Below are positions 26,017 through 35,222 of a DNA stretch of 64,000 nucleotides, one piece after another; the stretch's first letter is position 1; each line of letters begins with the position of its first letter. The notes beneath the pieces are model-generated. The model ran no database searches, was not told where the DNA came from, and saw only the letters and a program-made list of their open reading frames with translations. The position numbers were made by a program, and so were the translations under genes. This DNA comes from Clostridia bacterium (GTDB lineage Bacteria; Bacillota; Clostridia; UMGS1810): assembly GCA_017621495.1 (NCBI GenBank), contig JAGATB010000005.1, forward strand, positions 30,778 to 94,777, given 5' to 3'.

Positions 26017-28035
26017 TTATACAGTTACTTTTGTTTTAGTGTTTTTCTTACCGTTCAAGTCGTATTCAGCTTTAAGCTCCTTGTTGGTCTTGGAGATAAG
26101 GTACACAACTATAGCTGCCATTGCTGCAACAGCGATTAAACCGGGTATAAATCCTGCACCAAATTTGCCTGTGGTGATAAGTGTGCCAATCTGATACACA
26201 AGGAAGCCTATTGTATATCCTGTGCCAAGCTGCAGCATAATGCCGCCGAACATCCACTTTCTGTCTCTGATTTCTGAATTCATAGCTCCGATTGCCGCAA
26301 AGCAAGGAGGTGAATACAGATTAAACATAAGGCACGCAAGAGCTGCCGCCTTTGTGAGTCCGAGCACTGCCGCAACCTCACCGCCTGCACCTGCTTCCAG
26401 AGCAAGCTCATCTGTATTGATGAAGTTGGATATAGCATAAACAGAAGCTATGGTACCAACTACATTTTCCTTGGCAATAAAGCCTGTAACAGCGGCTGCT
26501 GCCATCTGCCATACACCGAAACCAAGCGGTATAAGCAGAAATGCTACAGGACTTGCAATTGAGGCAAGGATTGAGTCATCGGGGTCAACCACCTTGAAGC
26601 TCCAACCATAAGTCTGCATGATTGTAACTACTGCGTTACAAACAAGAATGATTGTACCTGCCTTAACTATGTACGCCCAACCACGTGAACACATGGACTG
26701 AATTGCTCTCCAAAGGCTGGGAACCTTGTACTCCGGAAGCTCCATGATAAAGAAGGACTTTCTTACCTTGTGACCGGCAATTTTATTTACAAGAATTGCT
26801 CCCAAAAGTATCAAAATAATACCCACAAAATACATAAGTGTACCTACCCAGGAAGCATCACCGAAGAATGCCCCTGCAAAAAGTGCTATAACCGGCAGCT
26901 TAGCTCCGCAAGGCATAAATGGTGTAAGCATAGCTGTGGCTCTTCTCTCTCTTTCATTGCGGATAGTACGGCAAGCCATGATACCGGGGATAGCGCAGCC
27001 TGTACCTATAACGAAGGGTATAACAGACTTACCGGAGAGACCTACCTTCTTGAAGATGGGATCAAGAACTACCGTAGCACGAGCCATATAACCGCAGTCT
27101 TCCAAAAGTGCTATAAGGAAGTACATCACCATAACAAGCGGCAGGAAGCCAAGTACGGCACTGACACCGCCGATGATACCGTCTACAACTATGGTACGGA
27201 GTATAGGAGCTGTGCCCTCCATCCAGCCTGCTACGATTTCACCAAATCCGTCAATAATGGGACAAAGCACACTCTCTGCAAGCCAGGGACCAAGCGCAGC
27301 CTGAGATACCCAGAACACGAACCACATAACAGCAGCAAACACAGGAAGTCCAACCCAAGGGCTTGTGAGAACTGCGTCTATTTTATCCTGGGCATTTTTA
27401 TCTTTGGTAAACACCTTACGTGTTTCTACTTCCGATACAATCTTATTTACAAAGTCAAATCGTTCTCTGTCGGCAGCCTCCACTGCGGCTTTGCTGCTGT
27501 AATTAACATTTTTCTGCATATAGGGAGCACTTTGTCCTATGCCCTTTAGACTAACTACGGTATCTATAACCTTTTTAAGGCCCTTATCACTTGTAGATAT
27601 GGTCTCCACTACCGGGCAACCGAGCTTAGCCGAGAGCTTCTTGGTATCTATTTTTGTCTGTTTCTTGGCATTGATATCGCTCTTATTAAGCGCTACAACC
27701 ACCGGAATACCAAGCTCCAGAAGCTGTGTAGTAAAGAATAGGCTTCTGCTCAGATTGGTGCCGTCAACAATATTTATGATTACATCAGGATTTTCGTTCT
27801 TTACATAACTGCTGGTTATGCTCTCCTCAGAAGTGAAGGGAGACATTGAGTATGCACCGGGAAGGTCAACTGCAATGAGTTCTTCCGAACCACTGTAATA
27901 GCTTTTCTTAATCAAACTTTCTTTCTTGTCAACGGTAACGCCTGCCCAGTTACCCACCTTTTCGTTTCTGCCGGTGAGTGCATTGTACATAGTGGTCTTA
28001 CCGCTGTTTGGATTACCCGTTAAGGCAATACGCAT
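26017..28035 (-). CDS. feoB: Ferrous iron transport protein B
   Basis: 672 residues. The N-terminal GTPase domain has G1 GNPNSGKTT at 7-15, G3 DLPGAYS and G4 NKSD. A helical insertion follows, then the membrane channel with paired Gate motifs, including VIGTGCAIPGIMACRTI and FMPCGAKLPVIALFAG. FeoB imports Fe(II) across the cytoplasmic membrane. The length is near the usual for clostridial FeoB. The gene lies 90 bp after feoA, with a palindrome and a hairpin in that gap. Confidence 0.95.
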   Translation of the reverse strand: MRIALTGNPNSGKTTMYNALTGRNEKVGNWAGVTVDKKESLIKKSYYSGSEELIAVDLPGAYSMSPFTSEESITSSYVKNENPDVIINIVDGTNLSRSLFFTTQLLELGIPVVVALNKSDINAKKQTKIDTKKLSAKLGCPVVETISTSDKGLKKVIDTVVSLKGIGQSAPYMQKNVNYSSKAAVEAADRERFDFVNKIVSEVETRKVFTKDKNAQDKIDAVLTSPWVGLPVFAAVMWFVFWVSQAALGPWLAESVLCPIIDGFGEIVAGWMEGTAPILRTIVVDGIIGGVSAVLGFLPLVMVMYFLIALLEDCGYMARATVVLDPIFKKVGLSGKSVIPFVIGTGCAIPGIMACRTIRNERERRATAMLTPFMPCGAKLPVIALFAGAFFGDASWVGTLMYFVGIILILLGAILVNKIAGHKVRKSFFIMELPEYKVPSLWRAIQSMCSRGWAYIVKAGTIILVCNAVVTIMQTYGWSFKVVDPDDSILASIASPVAFLLIPLGFGVWQMAAAAVTGFIAKENVVGTIASVYAISNFINTDELALEAGAGGEVAAVLGLTKAAALACLMFNLYSPPCFAAIGAMNSEIRDRKWMFGGIMLQLGTGYTIGFLVYQIGTLITTGKFGAGFIPGLIAVAAMAAIVVYLISKTNKELKAEYDLNGKKNTKTKVTV

Positions 28036-28054
28036 TTTATATTCCTCCTCATTC

Positions 28055-28072
28055 GGTTAGCTATAGCTAACC
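28055..28072. promoter_or_regulatory. 18-bp perfect palindrome upstream of feoB
   Basis: GGTTAGCTATAGCTAACC is a perfect palindrome 20 bp before the feoB start. Its GTTAGC/GCTAAC arms recur upstream of feoA. The arms resemble the TTAGG-type half-sites of DtxR/IdeR/MntR-family metal regulators, so a metal-dependent repressor site is likely. Confidence 0.6.
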
Positions 28073-28088
28073 ACATATTAAAATATAT

Positions 28089-28115
28089 ACGGCAACACTC
28101 CGGATGCATTGCCGT
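28089..28115 (-). terminator. Hairpin between feoA and feoB
   Basis: ACGGCAA / TTGCCGT with a 13-base loop, followed in the minus direction by an A/U-rich tract. It may partly terminate after feoA or protect the feoA mRNA. Confidence 0.45.
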
Positions 28116-28125
28116 CTATAAAATT

Positions 28126-28347
28126 TTACACAATAATCGCTTCTGCAAGCTCTTTGTCTATATTGTATCTGCCGTCCTTGATAGATACTATACAACCGCC
28201 CCTGAGGTGCGAAATAACGGTAATAAGCTCACCGCTGTAGCAACCAAGCGAAAAAAGAAACGAATTGAGCTCCTCATCGTCTGTCTCAATAGCTTTGATT
28301 ACATACTCTTTCTCTGTCTCTGCTTGTGTTAAGTTCATGTTTCTCAC
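28126..28347 (-). CDS. feoA: FeoA-family SH3-like protein
   Basis: 73 residues with the small SH3-like FeoA fold: an N-terminal MNLTQAETEKEYVIKAI, then SFLFSLGCYSGELITVI and GRYNIDKELAEAIIV. FeoA is a cytoplasmic partner of FeoB and modulates Fe(II) transport. It is the first gene of the feo unit, directly after a sigma-A promoter and an operator-like palindrome. Confidence 0.9.
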   Translation of the reverse strand: MRNMNLTQAETEKEYVIKAIETDDEELNSFLFSLGCYSGELITVISHLRGGCIVSIKDGRYNIDKELAEAIIV

Positions 28348-28360
28348 CTCTTTGCGCGCG

Positions 28361-28376
28361 GTTAGCTTTCGCTAAC
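28361..28376. promoter_or_regulatory. Operator-like palindrome at the feoA start site
   Basis: GTTAGC-TTTC-GCTAAC. It begins 7 bp downstream of the -10 box of the feoA promoter, so a bound protein would cover the transcription start. It shares both arms with the 28055 palindrome. Confidence 0.6.
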
Positions 28377-28383
28377 TTTGTAC

Positions 28384-28412
28384 ATTGTACCACTATTTAC
28401 AAGATTTGTCAA
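28384..28412 (-). promoter_or_regulatory. Sigma-A promoter of feoA
   Basis: On the minus strand: TTGACA, a 17-bp spacer, TACAAT. Confidence 0.75.
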
Positions 28413-28463
28413 GAGGTTTTTTTCAAATTTTTTTCTCTGTGTGTAAATTTAAAATTAATCTTT

Positions 28464-29333
28464 TCAAAACTCCCCGTTTTCACGTGCGTAATAAAACAAA
28501 TACTGTTGTGCAAAGCCTGCGTATTTACCAAAAATCTCCGCCGCTTTCTTTTCTATCTGTTTATTGGTGGCAGTGTCATCCATATAGAGTGTGCGCATGG
28601 TTCTCTGCACCCACACATCCACGGGAAATGCTTCGCTCTTGCCTGCTGAAAACAGCAATACACAGTCTGCAACCTTAGGACCTACACCGCGAATTTTCAT
28701 AAGCTCGGCTTTTGCCTCGGTATACGGCAGGGCTTTTACTCTGTCCAGGTCCACTTCGCCGGTCAAAAGCTTCCGGACGGCATCTGTTATGTAGCCGGCT
28801 CTGTATCCGGCTTTAAGTCCCGACAAATCCTCCGGACATAAATGCTCCAGCTGCTTTAATGTAGGGAAAGCATAAAGAGTCTTATCTCCTATTGTGCACG
28901 CAGTGCCGTACATTTCACTTAAAGCGGCTACTATCTTTTTAATCCTGGGTATCTGATTTTGAGTGGATATAATAAATGATATAAGGCACTCAAACATATC
29001 CTGATTGAGTATGTGTATACCGTAGCCGAATTCCATAGCCTTAGCTACATACTTATCCCCGGAATAAAGGCTCTTTATCTCAGAATAATCACGCTTTAAA
29101 TCAAGATAATCCACCCATATGCTGTTTACATCCTCCAAGGTGGTATTACTTATAATGAGGCTGTCGCCCTCCAGGCGCATAGACACTGCCTTGCCGCAGG
29201 CTATACCCGTGTAGGTGTTGTCATCATCAGGATACCATCGGAAGCACTGACCGCACATAAATGTATGTGTCAAATCAAAATGCTCTACTCCGCTTATAAC
29301 TGCGGTGGTGTCATCTCTCATGGTTATATTCAT
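28464..29333 (-). CDS. ogg: 8-oxoguanine DNA glycosylase (OGG1 type)
   Basis: 289 residues. The N-terminal OGG domain has FDLTHTFMCGQCFRWY. The HhH-GPD core follows: RGVGPKVADCVLLF holds the catalytic Lys220 and AFPVDVWVQRTM holds Asp239. The 19-residue spacing is that of human OGG1 Lys249/Asp268. It removes 8-oxoguanine opposite C in base-excision repair. Its own promoter lies upstream; no operon partner is evident. It ends 116 bp before feoA, on the same strand. Confidence 0.92.
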   Translation of the reverse strand: MNITMRDDTTAVISGVEHFDLTHTFMCGQCFRWYPDDDNTYTGIACGKAVSMRLEGDSLIISNTTLEDVNSIWVDYLDLKRDYSEIKSLYSGDKYVAKAMEFGYGIHILNQDMFECLISFIISTQNQIPRIKKIVAALSEMYGTACTIGDKTLYAFPTLKQLEHLCPEDLSGLKAGYRAGYITDAVRKLLTGEVDLDRVKALPYTEAKAELMKIRGVGPKVADCVLLFSAGKSEAFPVDVWVQRTMRTLYMDDTATNKQIEKKAAEIFGKYAGFAQQYLFYYARENGEF

Positions 29334-29371
29334 AAAATCTCAACTCACTTAATTTAAAATTTACAGTCCTA

Positions 29372-29400
29372 ATTTTATATGAAATCCACATATATGTCAA
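29372..29400 (-). promoter_or_regulatory. Sigma-A promoter of the OGG gene
   Basis: On the minus strand: TTGACA, a 17-bp spacer, TAAAAT. Confidence 0.75.
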
Positions 29401-29440
29401 CCCAAAATTTAGTTTACTGATAATTTCAGTATCTTTAATA

Positions 29441-30316
29441 TTATAATTTGTTATCTCTTACCGAAATCATATATTCCGACGGTGTCATGGAAACTATTGA
29501 TTTGAAACGCTTCGAGAAATACTGCAGGGATGAAAATCCCAGATACTCGCTTATCTGTGAAAAATTCATCTCCTTCTCACGTATCAGATGCTTGGCGCAG
29601 TTGATTTTACAACGGGAAAAGTACTCCATGGCACCCATTCCTATATGGTCATGAAACAATTTTTTCATATTGCTTGAGCTTATACCGAATCGCTTACACA
29701 AATCGCCAAATTTAATATCACTGCACACATTAGCCTCCAGGTATGAACAAACCTCCGATAAGAAAGGCTCTGTAATGTGTGTAAGCGGTGCTGACTTGGC
29801 AGGCCTGAATGCACTCTCCCTGATACAACTGAGCAAAAACAATTCCAGATATATCTTAACCAAATTCTGTGCACCCAAGGAAGCATTGGGGTTTTTCACC
29901 AATCTGGTGCTGTAGGGCTCCCCCAAAGGTGTGGAAAAGGCTTCATGCGCTGCCGCAATCAGTTTTGAGATATATTCCTTCTTTTCATCATCGCATTTGA
30001 TTGTTTGCCCTGCAGTCTTTGTAAGCTTTTCGTTTTCGCAGATAAAGGAAAATATCACCGCATTTGCCGATTTGCCTGCTACGGGTTTCACCGAATGGAA
30101 TTCCATGGGGCTGATAAGTCTGAAATGACCGGGAGGTATCAGCTCTTCTTTGGAACGGACCGTAACGGAAAGCCAGTCCTTGTCCGAATATACAACCTCC
30201 CAGAAGTCATGCATCTCGCCCGAAAATATAAAATCTCGTGAATATTCAAAATAGTGAACAGCTACAATTTGTTTGATTTCAACTTCACTGTCAAGAGTAA
30301 TCGGAGTATATACCAT
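29441..30316 (-). CDS. AraC-family transcriptional regulator
   Basis: 291 residues from ATG 30316, with GGTG upstream; a GTG 12 bp earlier has no ribosome site. The N-terminal cupin segment has YFEYSRDFIFSGEMHDFWEVVY and PGHFRLISPMEFHSVKP, typical of sugar-sensing AraC proteins. The C-terminal double HTH (FGDLCKRFGISSSNMKKLF and FSQISEYLGFSSLQYFSKRF) ends MTPSEYMIS. It is divergent from a phosphohexomutase gene, which may be a target; the effector is unknown. Confidence 0.85.
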   Translation of the reverse strand: MVYTPITLDSEVEIKQIVAVHYFEYSRDFIFSGEMHDFWEVVYSDKDWLSVTVRSKEELIPPGHFRLISPMEFHSVKPVAGKSANAVIFSFICENEKLTKTAGQTIKCDDEKKEYISKLIAAAHEAFSTPLGEPYSTRLVKNPNASLGAQNLVKIYLELFLLSCIRESAFRPAKSAPLTHITEPFLSEVCSYLEANVCSDIKFGDLCKRFGISSSNMKKLFHDHIGMGAMEYFSRCKINCAKHLIREKEMNFSQISEYLGFSSLQYFSKRFKSIVSMTPSEYMISVRDNKL

Positions 30317-30332
30317 ATCTATCACCACATTT

Positions 30333-30361
30333 ATTATACACCATAATCAAAAATAGGTCAA
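30333..30361 (-). promoter_or_regulatory. Sigma-A promoter of the second AraC gene
   Basis: On the minus strand: TTGACC, a 17-bp spacer, TATAAT. It lies back to back with the phosphohexomutase promoter. Confidence 0.7.
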
Positions 30362-30393
30362 CCAAAAGTATAAATTTAATGTCCTAATTTATT

Positions 30394-30422
30394 TTGACAC
30401 CGATAAAAATACATAGTATACT
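30394..30422 (+). promoter_or_regulatory. Sigma-A promoter of the phosphohexomutase gene
   Basis: TTGACA, a 17-bp spacer, TATACT; the start codon is 36 bp downstream. Confidence 0.75.
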
Positions 30423-30457
30423 TACATTATTAAGAAAATTAAAAGCAGGTGAAACAA

Positions 30458-31873
30458 ATGATAAAATTTGGTACAGGCGGCTGGAGAGCCGAAATCGGCA
30501 AGGACTTCAACATGGAAAACATACAAAAGGTAGCTCAGGGTCTCTGCCAATACATGAAAAAGAAAAAGCAGGATAAATTACCTGTCATCATAGGCTACGA
30601 CAGACGATTTCTCTCAGATGCAGCTGCAAAATGGATTGCAGAGGTGCTTAGCGCAAATGACATCAAGGTTTTGTTTTTAAACAGAAGTGCCCCCACTCCC
30701 CTTATAATGCACTATGTAATGAAAAATAACCTTTACTTCGGACTTGAGGTCACAGCTTCTCATAATCCTTCAAATTACAACGGTATCAAAATCATTGTTA
30801 AAGAAGGCAGAGACGCACCCCTGGAGACCACCGAGGCACTGGAGAAAATCATTGCCGATATAGATACAGATGACATTATCTCACATTCATTTGAGCACGG
30901 TCTGAAAGATAAAACCATATGTTATCTTAAAAATCCCTTCAATGACTTTGTAGACGATATACTGGAGCTTCTGGATGTTCAGGCAATCCGCAACAGGGGA
31001 TTAAGGATACTCTTTGACCCTATGCACGGTTCATCCTCATATCCGCTGATGGTAATCCTTCACACAGCTCGCTGTACTGTTGATATTATCAACGGAAACC
31101 GTGATGCTTATTTCGGCGGCAGTATGCCCGCCCCCTCGGAATCAACTCTCAAAGGACTTGCAATGGAGGTTGTACACGGAGGGTATGATTTGGGAATAGG
31201 TGTAGACGGAGACGGTGACAGACTGGGTATCATAGACAGAAACGGTCAATACATCAGCGCAAACAGTATCCTGGTTCTGCTATACTATTATCTGCACGAA
31301 TACAAAGGCTGGAAGGGTCCCGTAGTAAGGAACCTGGCAACAACACACCTTCTGGACAAGGTTGCCACAGACTTCGGCGAAGAATGCTACGAGGTTCCCG
31401 TAGGATTCAAATACATTTCTTCAAAGATTGATGAGGTTGACGCAGTGCTGGGCGGTGAATCCAGCGGCGGTCTTACAGTGCGCGGACACATCCACGGCAA
31501 AGACTCGGTTTATGCCGCTTCGCTCTTTGTAGAAATGATAAGCAAAACCGGCAAGACCCCTACCGAACTTCTGAAAAAAATCCAGAGAAAATACGGTTCA
31601 TATATTATGGTGCAGGAAAACTTAAAATTTGAACCCGAGAAAAAAGAAGAAATCATAAACATCGTAATGAACGAAAAGAAGCTGCCTCAATTCCCCCTCA
31701 AGATGACAGCAGTAAACTACGAAGACGGATGCAAGGTATACTTTGATGATTCCTCCTTTGTTATCTGCCGTTTCAGCGGTACCGAGCCGCTCCTGAGAAT
31801 ATTTGCAGAGAGCTCCGCCAAGGAAAAAGCAGCCGAACTGGTAAATGCATGGAGAAGCTTCCTGAATCTTTAA
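30458..31873 (+). CDS. Phosphoglucomutase/phosphomannomutase family protein
   Basis: 471 residues from ATG 30458, with GCAGGTG upstream; a GTG nine bases earlier overlaps the site. N-terminal KFGTGGWRAEIG; the phosphoserine loop TASHNPSNYNG with Ser101; the metal loop DGDGDR with Asp250, 252 and 254; the sugar-binding loop GGESSGGL; the phosphate-binding RFSGTEPLLRIF near the C-terminus. It interconverts alpha-hexose 1- and 6-phosphates. Glucose or mannose preference cannot be read. It may supply sugar nucleotides or link glucose-1-phosphate to glycolysis. It is monocistronic, with a terminator at the stop. Confidence 0.92.
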   Translation: MIKFGTGGWRAEIGKDFNMENIQKVAQGLCQYMKKKKQDKLPVIIGYDRRFLSDAAAKWIAEVLSANDIKVLFLNRSAPTPLIMHYVMKNNLYFGLEVTASHNPSNYNGIKIIVKEGRDAPLETTEALEKIIADIDTDDIISHSFEHGLKDKTICYLKNPFNDFVDDILELLDVQAIRNRGLRILFDPMHGSSSYPLMVILHTARCTVDIINGNRDAYFGGSMPAPSESTLKGLAMEVVHGGYDLGIGVDGDGDRLGIIDRNGQYISANSILVLLYYYLHEYKGWKGPVVRNLATTHLLDKVATDFGEECYEVPVGFKYISSKIDEVDAVLGGESSGGLTVRGHIHGKDSVYAASLFVEMISKTGKTPTELLKKIQRKYGSYIMVQENLKFEPEKKEEIINIVMNEKKLPQFPLKMTAVNYEDGCKVYFDDSSFVICRFSGTEPLLRIFAESSAKEKAAELVNAWRSFLNL

Positions 31874-31891
31874 GATTCGGGAAGCTTTTTT
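31855..31891 (+). terminator. Rho-independent terminator after the phosphohexomutase gene
   Basis: AAGCTTCCTGAATC pairs with GATTCGGGAAGCTT across TTTAA, followed by six T. It overlaps the stop codon. Confidence 0.85.
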
Positions 31892-31994
31892 GATTTGAGT
31901 ACTTTTTTACTGACCAATATATCACATTTATGGACATTTGACACTGTATTTCTGTATTATTTGCAAAATATGGACAAAAAGGCAAAAAAATAAT

Positions 31995-32022
31995 TTGAAA
32001 TTTCATATAAATATGGTATAAT
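31995..32022 (+). promoter_or_regulatory. Promoter of the DUF1934-argS unit
   Basis: TTGAAA, a 16-bp spacer, TATAAT. The 195-bp gap between the phosphohexomutase stop and the next start otherwise holds the upstream terminator and AT-rich DNA. Confidence 0.65.
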
Positions 32023-32068
32023 TATAAATATATATACTATTCACATACCGGAAGGAGTAATTTTTGAC

Positions 32069-32497
32069 ATGGCAAAAAAGTATACAGTCAGCATAAAGGG
32101 CTTTCAGGCTTATCAGGATACCGGTGACAATAATGATGTGGAGCTTATAAGTGAATGTGACTTCTACAAGGCAGACGGTGTGTACTTCTGCGATTATGCA
32201 GAATCCGAGATAACCGGGCTGGAAGGCTGCAACACCTCTATAGAAATCGGCGATGATTACGTGTGTCTGGGCCGTACGGGAGCTATGAATACACAAATGC
32301 TCTTCATGGAGGGCAGACAGACCACATCACAGTATGCAATGCCGTTTGGCTCCATGGTAATAGATATACATACCAACAAGCTTGAAACAGATATAGGAGA
32401 CAGCGGCGGCAAGATATTTATAGATTATATAATCAACATTCACAATTTAAGTACTGCACGACATACATTTGACATAACCATAAAGGAGGATAACTAA
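32069..32497 (+). CDS. DUF1934 (YwiB-like) small beta-barrel protein
   Basis: 142 residues, predicted cytoplasmic. FCDYAESEITGLEGCNTSIEI, YVCLGRTGAMNTQMLF and MPFGSMVIDIHTNKLE match the DUF1934 pattern of lipocalin-like small barrels. In Bacillus subtilis the homologue ywiB lies next to argS, and here too argS follows, one base after the stop. No function is established. The start is ATG 32069 with GGAAGGAGT. Confidence 0.8.
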   Translation: MAKKYTVSIKGFQAYQDTGDNNDVELISECDFYKADGVYFCDYAESEITGLEGCNTSIEIGDDYVCLGRTGAMNTQMLFMEGRQTTSQYAMPFGSMVIDIHTNKLETDIGDSGGKIFIDYIINIHNLSTARHTFDITIKEDN

Positions 32498-32498
32498 C

Positions 32499-34205
32499 AT
32501 GAATGACATTATAAGACACATTAAAAGTCAGATTTCCCAAGTTACAAAGGATGCTCTGCAAAACATGGAAATCAACGGCAAGGATACAGAAGAATTTAAA
32601 TCGGCTCTCCAAGGGGATATAGAAATCGAAATTCCCAAGGAAAAGGCTCACGGTGACTTCTCCATAAACACAGCTATGAAAATGACTAAGATTCTTAAAA
32701 ATTCACCCGTAAACATTGCAAAGGCACTTACTGCTGCGATGAACTTTGACGGTACATACATTGAAAAATGCGAGATAGCCGGTCCCGGATTTATAAACTT
32801 CTATTTAAGCGAAGCATGGCTCTATGACGGGCTTAAGCTCATAGACCAAAAGGGCGATGACTTCGGCCGTATAGATATAGGCGGCGGCAAGAAGGTAATG
32901 GTAGAATTCGTAAGCGCGAACCCCACAGGCCCCATGCACATGGGCAATGCCAGGGGCGGTGCACTTGGTGACGGCATAGCCAGCGTACTGGAGCACGCAG
33001 GCTATGATGTAACACGTGAGTTCTACATCAATGACGCCGGCGCTCAGATAGAAAAATTCGGCAAGTCCCTGGAAGCAAGATACATGCAGATTTATAAGGG
33101 CGAGGAAGGATTCGATTTCCCCGAGGACGGATATCAGGGAAATGACATCAGAGTTCATGCCAAAAATTACTCCGATGCCAACGGAGACTGCCTGGTAGAC
33201 TTAAGCTCCGAGGAGAGAAAGCAGAAGCTTGTGGACTACGCTCTGCCCATAAACATAGCCAACCTCAAAAGAGACCTTGAGAAATACAGGATTAATTACG
33301 ATGTGTGGTTTAAGGAAAGCACCATACATGCCAACGGTGAAGTAGCAGAGACAATCGAGCTGCTCAAAAAGAGCGGGCTCACATATGAAAAAGATGATGC
33401 ACTCTGGCTCAAAACCACCGAATTCGGCAGTGAAAAAGACGAGGTGCTTATTCGTGCCAACGGCATACCCACCTACTTTGCAGTGGATATAGCATACCAC
33501 AGAAACAAGTTTGAGATGAGAGGCTTTGACAAGGTAATAAACATCTGGGGCGCAGACCACCACGGACACGTAGCCAGGATGGAGGGCGCCATGGACGCCA
33601 TAGGCTGTGACAGCAGCAAGCTCAAGGTGGTAATCATGCAGCTGGTAAGGCTTATAAAAGACGGCGATATAGCCAGAATGTCCAAGCGTACAGGTGAGAT
33701 GATAACCCTCTCCGACCTTATAGACGAAATCGGCGTTGATGCGGCGAGATTCTTCTTCAATCTGCGTCAGGCAGGAAGCCATCTGGAATTTGACATGGAT
33801 CTGGCAGTGGCTCAAAACAACGACAATCCGGTATTCTACGTGCAGTATGCCCATGCGAGAATTTGCTCCATACTGCGTACACTTGCAGAGGAGGGTATCA
33901 CATTAAAGGATATCTCGGATATAGATTTGAGTCTGCTTAAAACAAATGAAGAAACCGACCTTATAATCAAGCTGAACTCCTTCCCACAAGAAATAGAAGC
34001 CGCAGCAAATTCGCTGGAGCCCAGCAAGCTTACCAGATATCTGCTTGACCTTGCGGCACTGTTCCACTCATTCTACAACAGCTGCAGAGTTAAAGGCGAG
34101 GACGAAGACCTCATGCAGGCGAGAATGACACTTATATCACTTACAAGAACCGTTATCAGAAACACCATGGCAATACTAAAAATTGACGCACCGGAAAAAA
34201 TGTAA
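32499..34205 (+). CDS. argS: Arginyl-tRNA synthetase
   Basis: 568 residues, class I aminoacyl-tRNA synthetase. The N-terminal Add-1 domain has KAHGDFSINTAM. The HIGH-like motif is NPTGPMHMGNARGG; the KMSKS-like motif is ARMSKRTGEMITL; a DALR anticodon-binding domain closes the C-terminus with NSCRVKGEDEDLMQAR. It charges tRNA-Arg with arginine. The length fits the family. It is coupled to DUF1934. Confidence 0.97.
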   Translation: MNDIIRHIKSQISQVTKDALQNMEINGKDTEEFKSALQGDIEIEIPKEKAHGDFSINTAMKMTKILKNSPVNIAKALTAAMNFDGTYIEKCEIAGPGFINFYLSEAWLYDGLKLIDQKGDDFGRIDIGGGKKVMVEFVSANPTGPMHMGNARGGALGDGIASVLEHAGYDVTREFYINDAGAQIEKFGKSLEARYMQIYKGEEGFDFPEDGYQGNDIRVHAKNYSDANGDCLVDLSSEERKQKLVDYALPINIANLKRDLEKYRINYDVWFKESTIHANGEVAETIELLKKSGLTYEKDDALWLKTTEFGSEKDEVLIRANGIPTYFAVDIAYHRNKFEMRGFDKVINIWGADHHGHVARMEGAMDAIGCDSSKLKVVIMQLVRLIKDGDIARMSKRTGEMITLSDLIDEIGVDAARFFFNLRQAGSHLEFDMDLAVAQNNDNPVFYVQYAHARICSILRTLAEEGITLKDISDIDLSLLKTNEETDLIIKLNSFPQEIEAAANSLEPSKLTRYLLDLAALFHSFYNSCRVKGEDEDLMQARMTLISLTRTVIRNTMAILKIDAPEKM

Positions 34206-34226
34206 TTACCAAAGGATGTTTGTAAA

Positions 34227-35201
34227 GTGAAAAAACTGTTTATAACATTAATATGCATCATATGCCTTATGCCCTGCTGTGTTTCAGCTTCACAGGATGC
34301 AGATGAATTTGCTCCCCTGTATGAGCATATAATGCAGACCCGGCTTCAGCCTGCCGAAAATACAGTGACGGTGCAGGAAGCCAACTCAATTATAAAAAAA
34401 CTGTTTGGTGAAAAGCCCTTTAAAGGGGATAAGGTATTAAACTGTCAACTAATAGGCTATCTGGCATCCAAATGTCAGGGTGAAGGCAGTATATCTCCCG
34501 GGTATAAAGACATAGGGCTTGTAAGCAAGGATTACCGCAACGCATACGCAGTGCTCTCATCTGCAGGCAAGCTGTACAGCGACGAGGGATATGTGTATCC
34601 CAACAGTGAGCTGACATATGGTATGCTCACAGGTGCGCTATCCTGCTTTGAAGATGATATACTAAGTCACTGCGGTATAGAAGTCGTAAGCGGTGAGGTA
34701 TCTCAAATTTATATGGAAAGCGGCCGAACATACATAGATGTATTTTCGGGGAACGCCAAAACCAAGGTGAGCTCCAAAGATATATCCTGTGTAACAGTAT
34801 ACAAAGACGGCAATTTAGCCCCATATTCCAGGAATATATCCCGGGGCGATAGCATGAGTTTTTATACAGATGCAGGCGGCGAGCTTATATATATCAAAGC
34901 GAACCAAAGCCAAATCAGCATCAGTAAAAGCTTCACCGACAAGTACACACTGTACAAAGCCAAGCTGTATTACCTGGACGGCGATATGCTCATAACCAAC
35001 AACGCATATGTATACACAGATAAAGGCTACTCCCCCTCCGGCGACCGTTATAATGAATTTGTAATCACCGATAACACATACATTAAGGAAAACTTCAATA
35101 TAATTGACAAGGATGTCATCAACAGATGGCTGCTTGACCAAAACAGCTACATCATATGCAACAAAGAGGGCGAAGTCCTCTACATAAATGTGTGCAAATA
35201 A
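34227..35201 (+). CDS. Exported protein of unknown function
   Basis: 324 residues from GTG 34227, with AAAGGATG as ribosome site. A signal peptide ends near CVSASQ. The mature part has a helical segment (about 30-145) with SLH-like spacing, then beta-rich units YIDVFSGNAKTKV, ISRGDSMSFYTDAGGELIYI and EGEVLYINV. The plan recalls the 853-residue SLH-like protein in miniature. I do not recognise a family. It lies 9 bp before the S41 protease frame, so it may be a partner or substrate of that protease. Confidence 0.6.
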   Translation: MKKLFITLICIICLMPCCVSASQDADEFAPLYEHIMQTRLQPAENTVTVQEANSIIKKLFGEKPFKGDKVLNCQLIGYLASKCQGEGSISPGYKDIGLVSKDYRNAYAVLSSAGKLYSDEGYVYPNSELTYGMLTGALSCFEDDILSHCGIEVVSGEVSQIYMESGRTYIDVFSGNAKTKVSSKDISCVTVYKDGNLAPYSRNISRGDSMSFYTDAGGELIYIKANQSQISISKSFTDKYTLYKAKLYYLDGDMLITNNAYVYTDKGYSPSGDRYNEFVITDNTYIKENFNIIDKDVINRWLLDQNSYIICNKEGEVLYINVCK

Positions 35202-35222
35202 ATTTAAAGGATGGGAAATAAA

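Noticed and set aside
33201..33854. A 217-codon open frame antisense to argS
   Set aside because: It lies fully within a well-supported gene, has no ribosome site or recognisable motif, and its Cys/His/Tyr-rich content is what the reverse strand of these codons gives.
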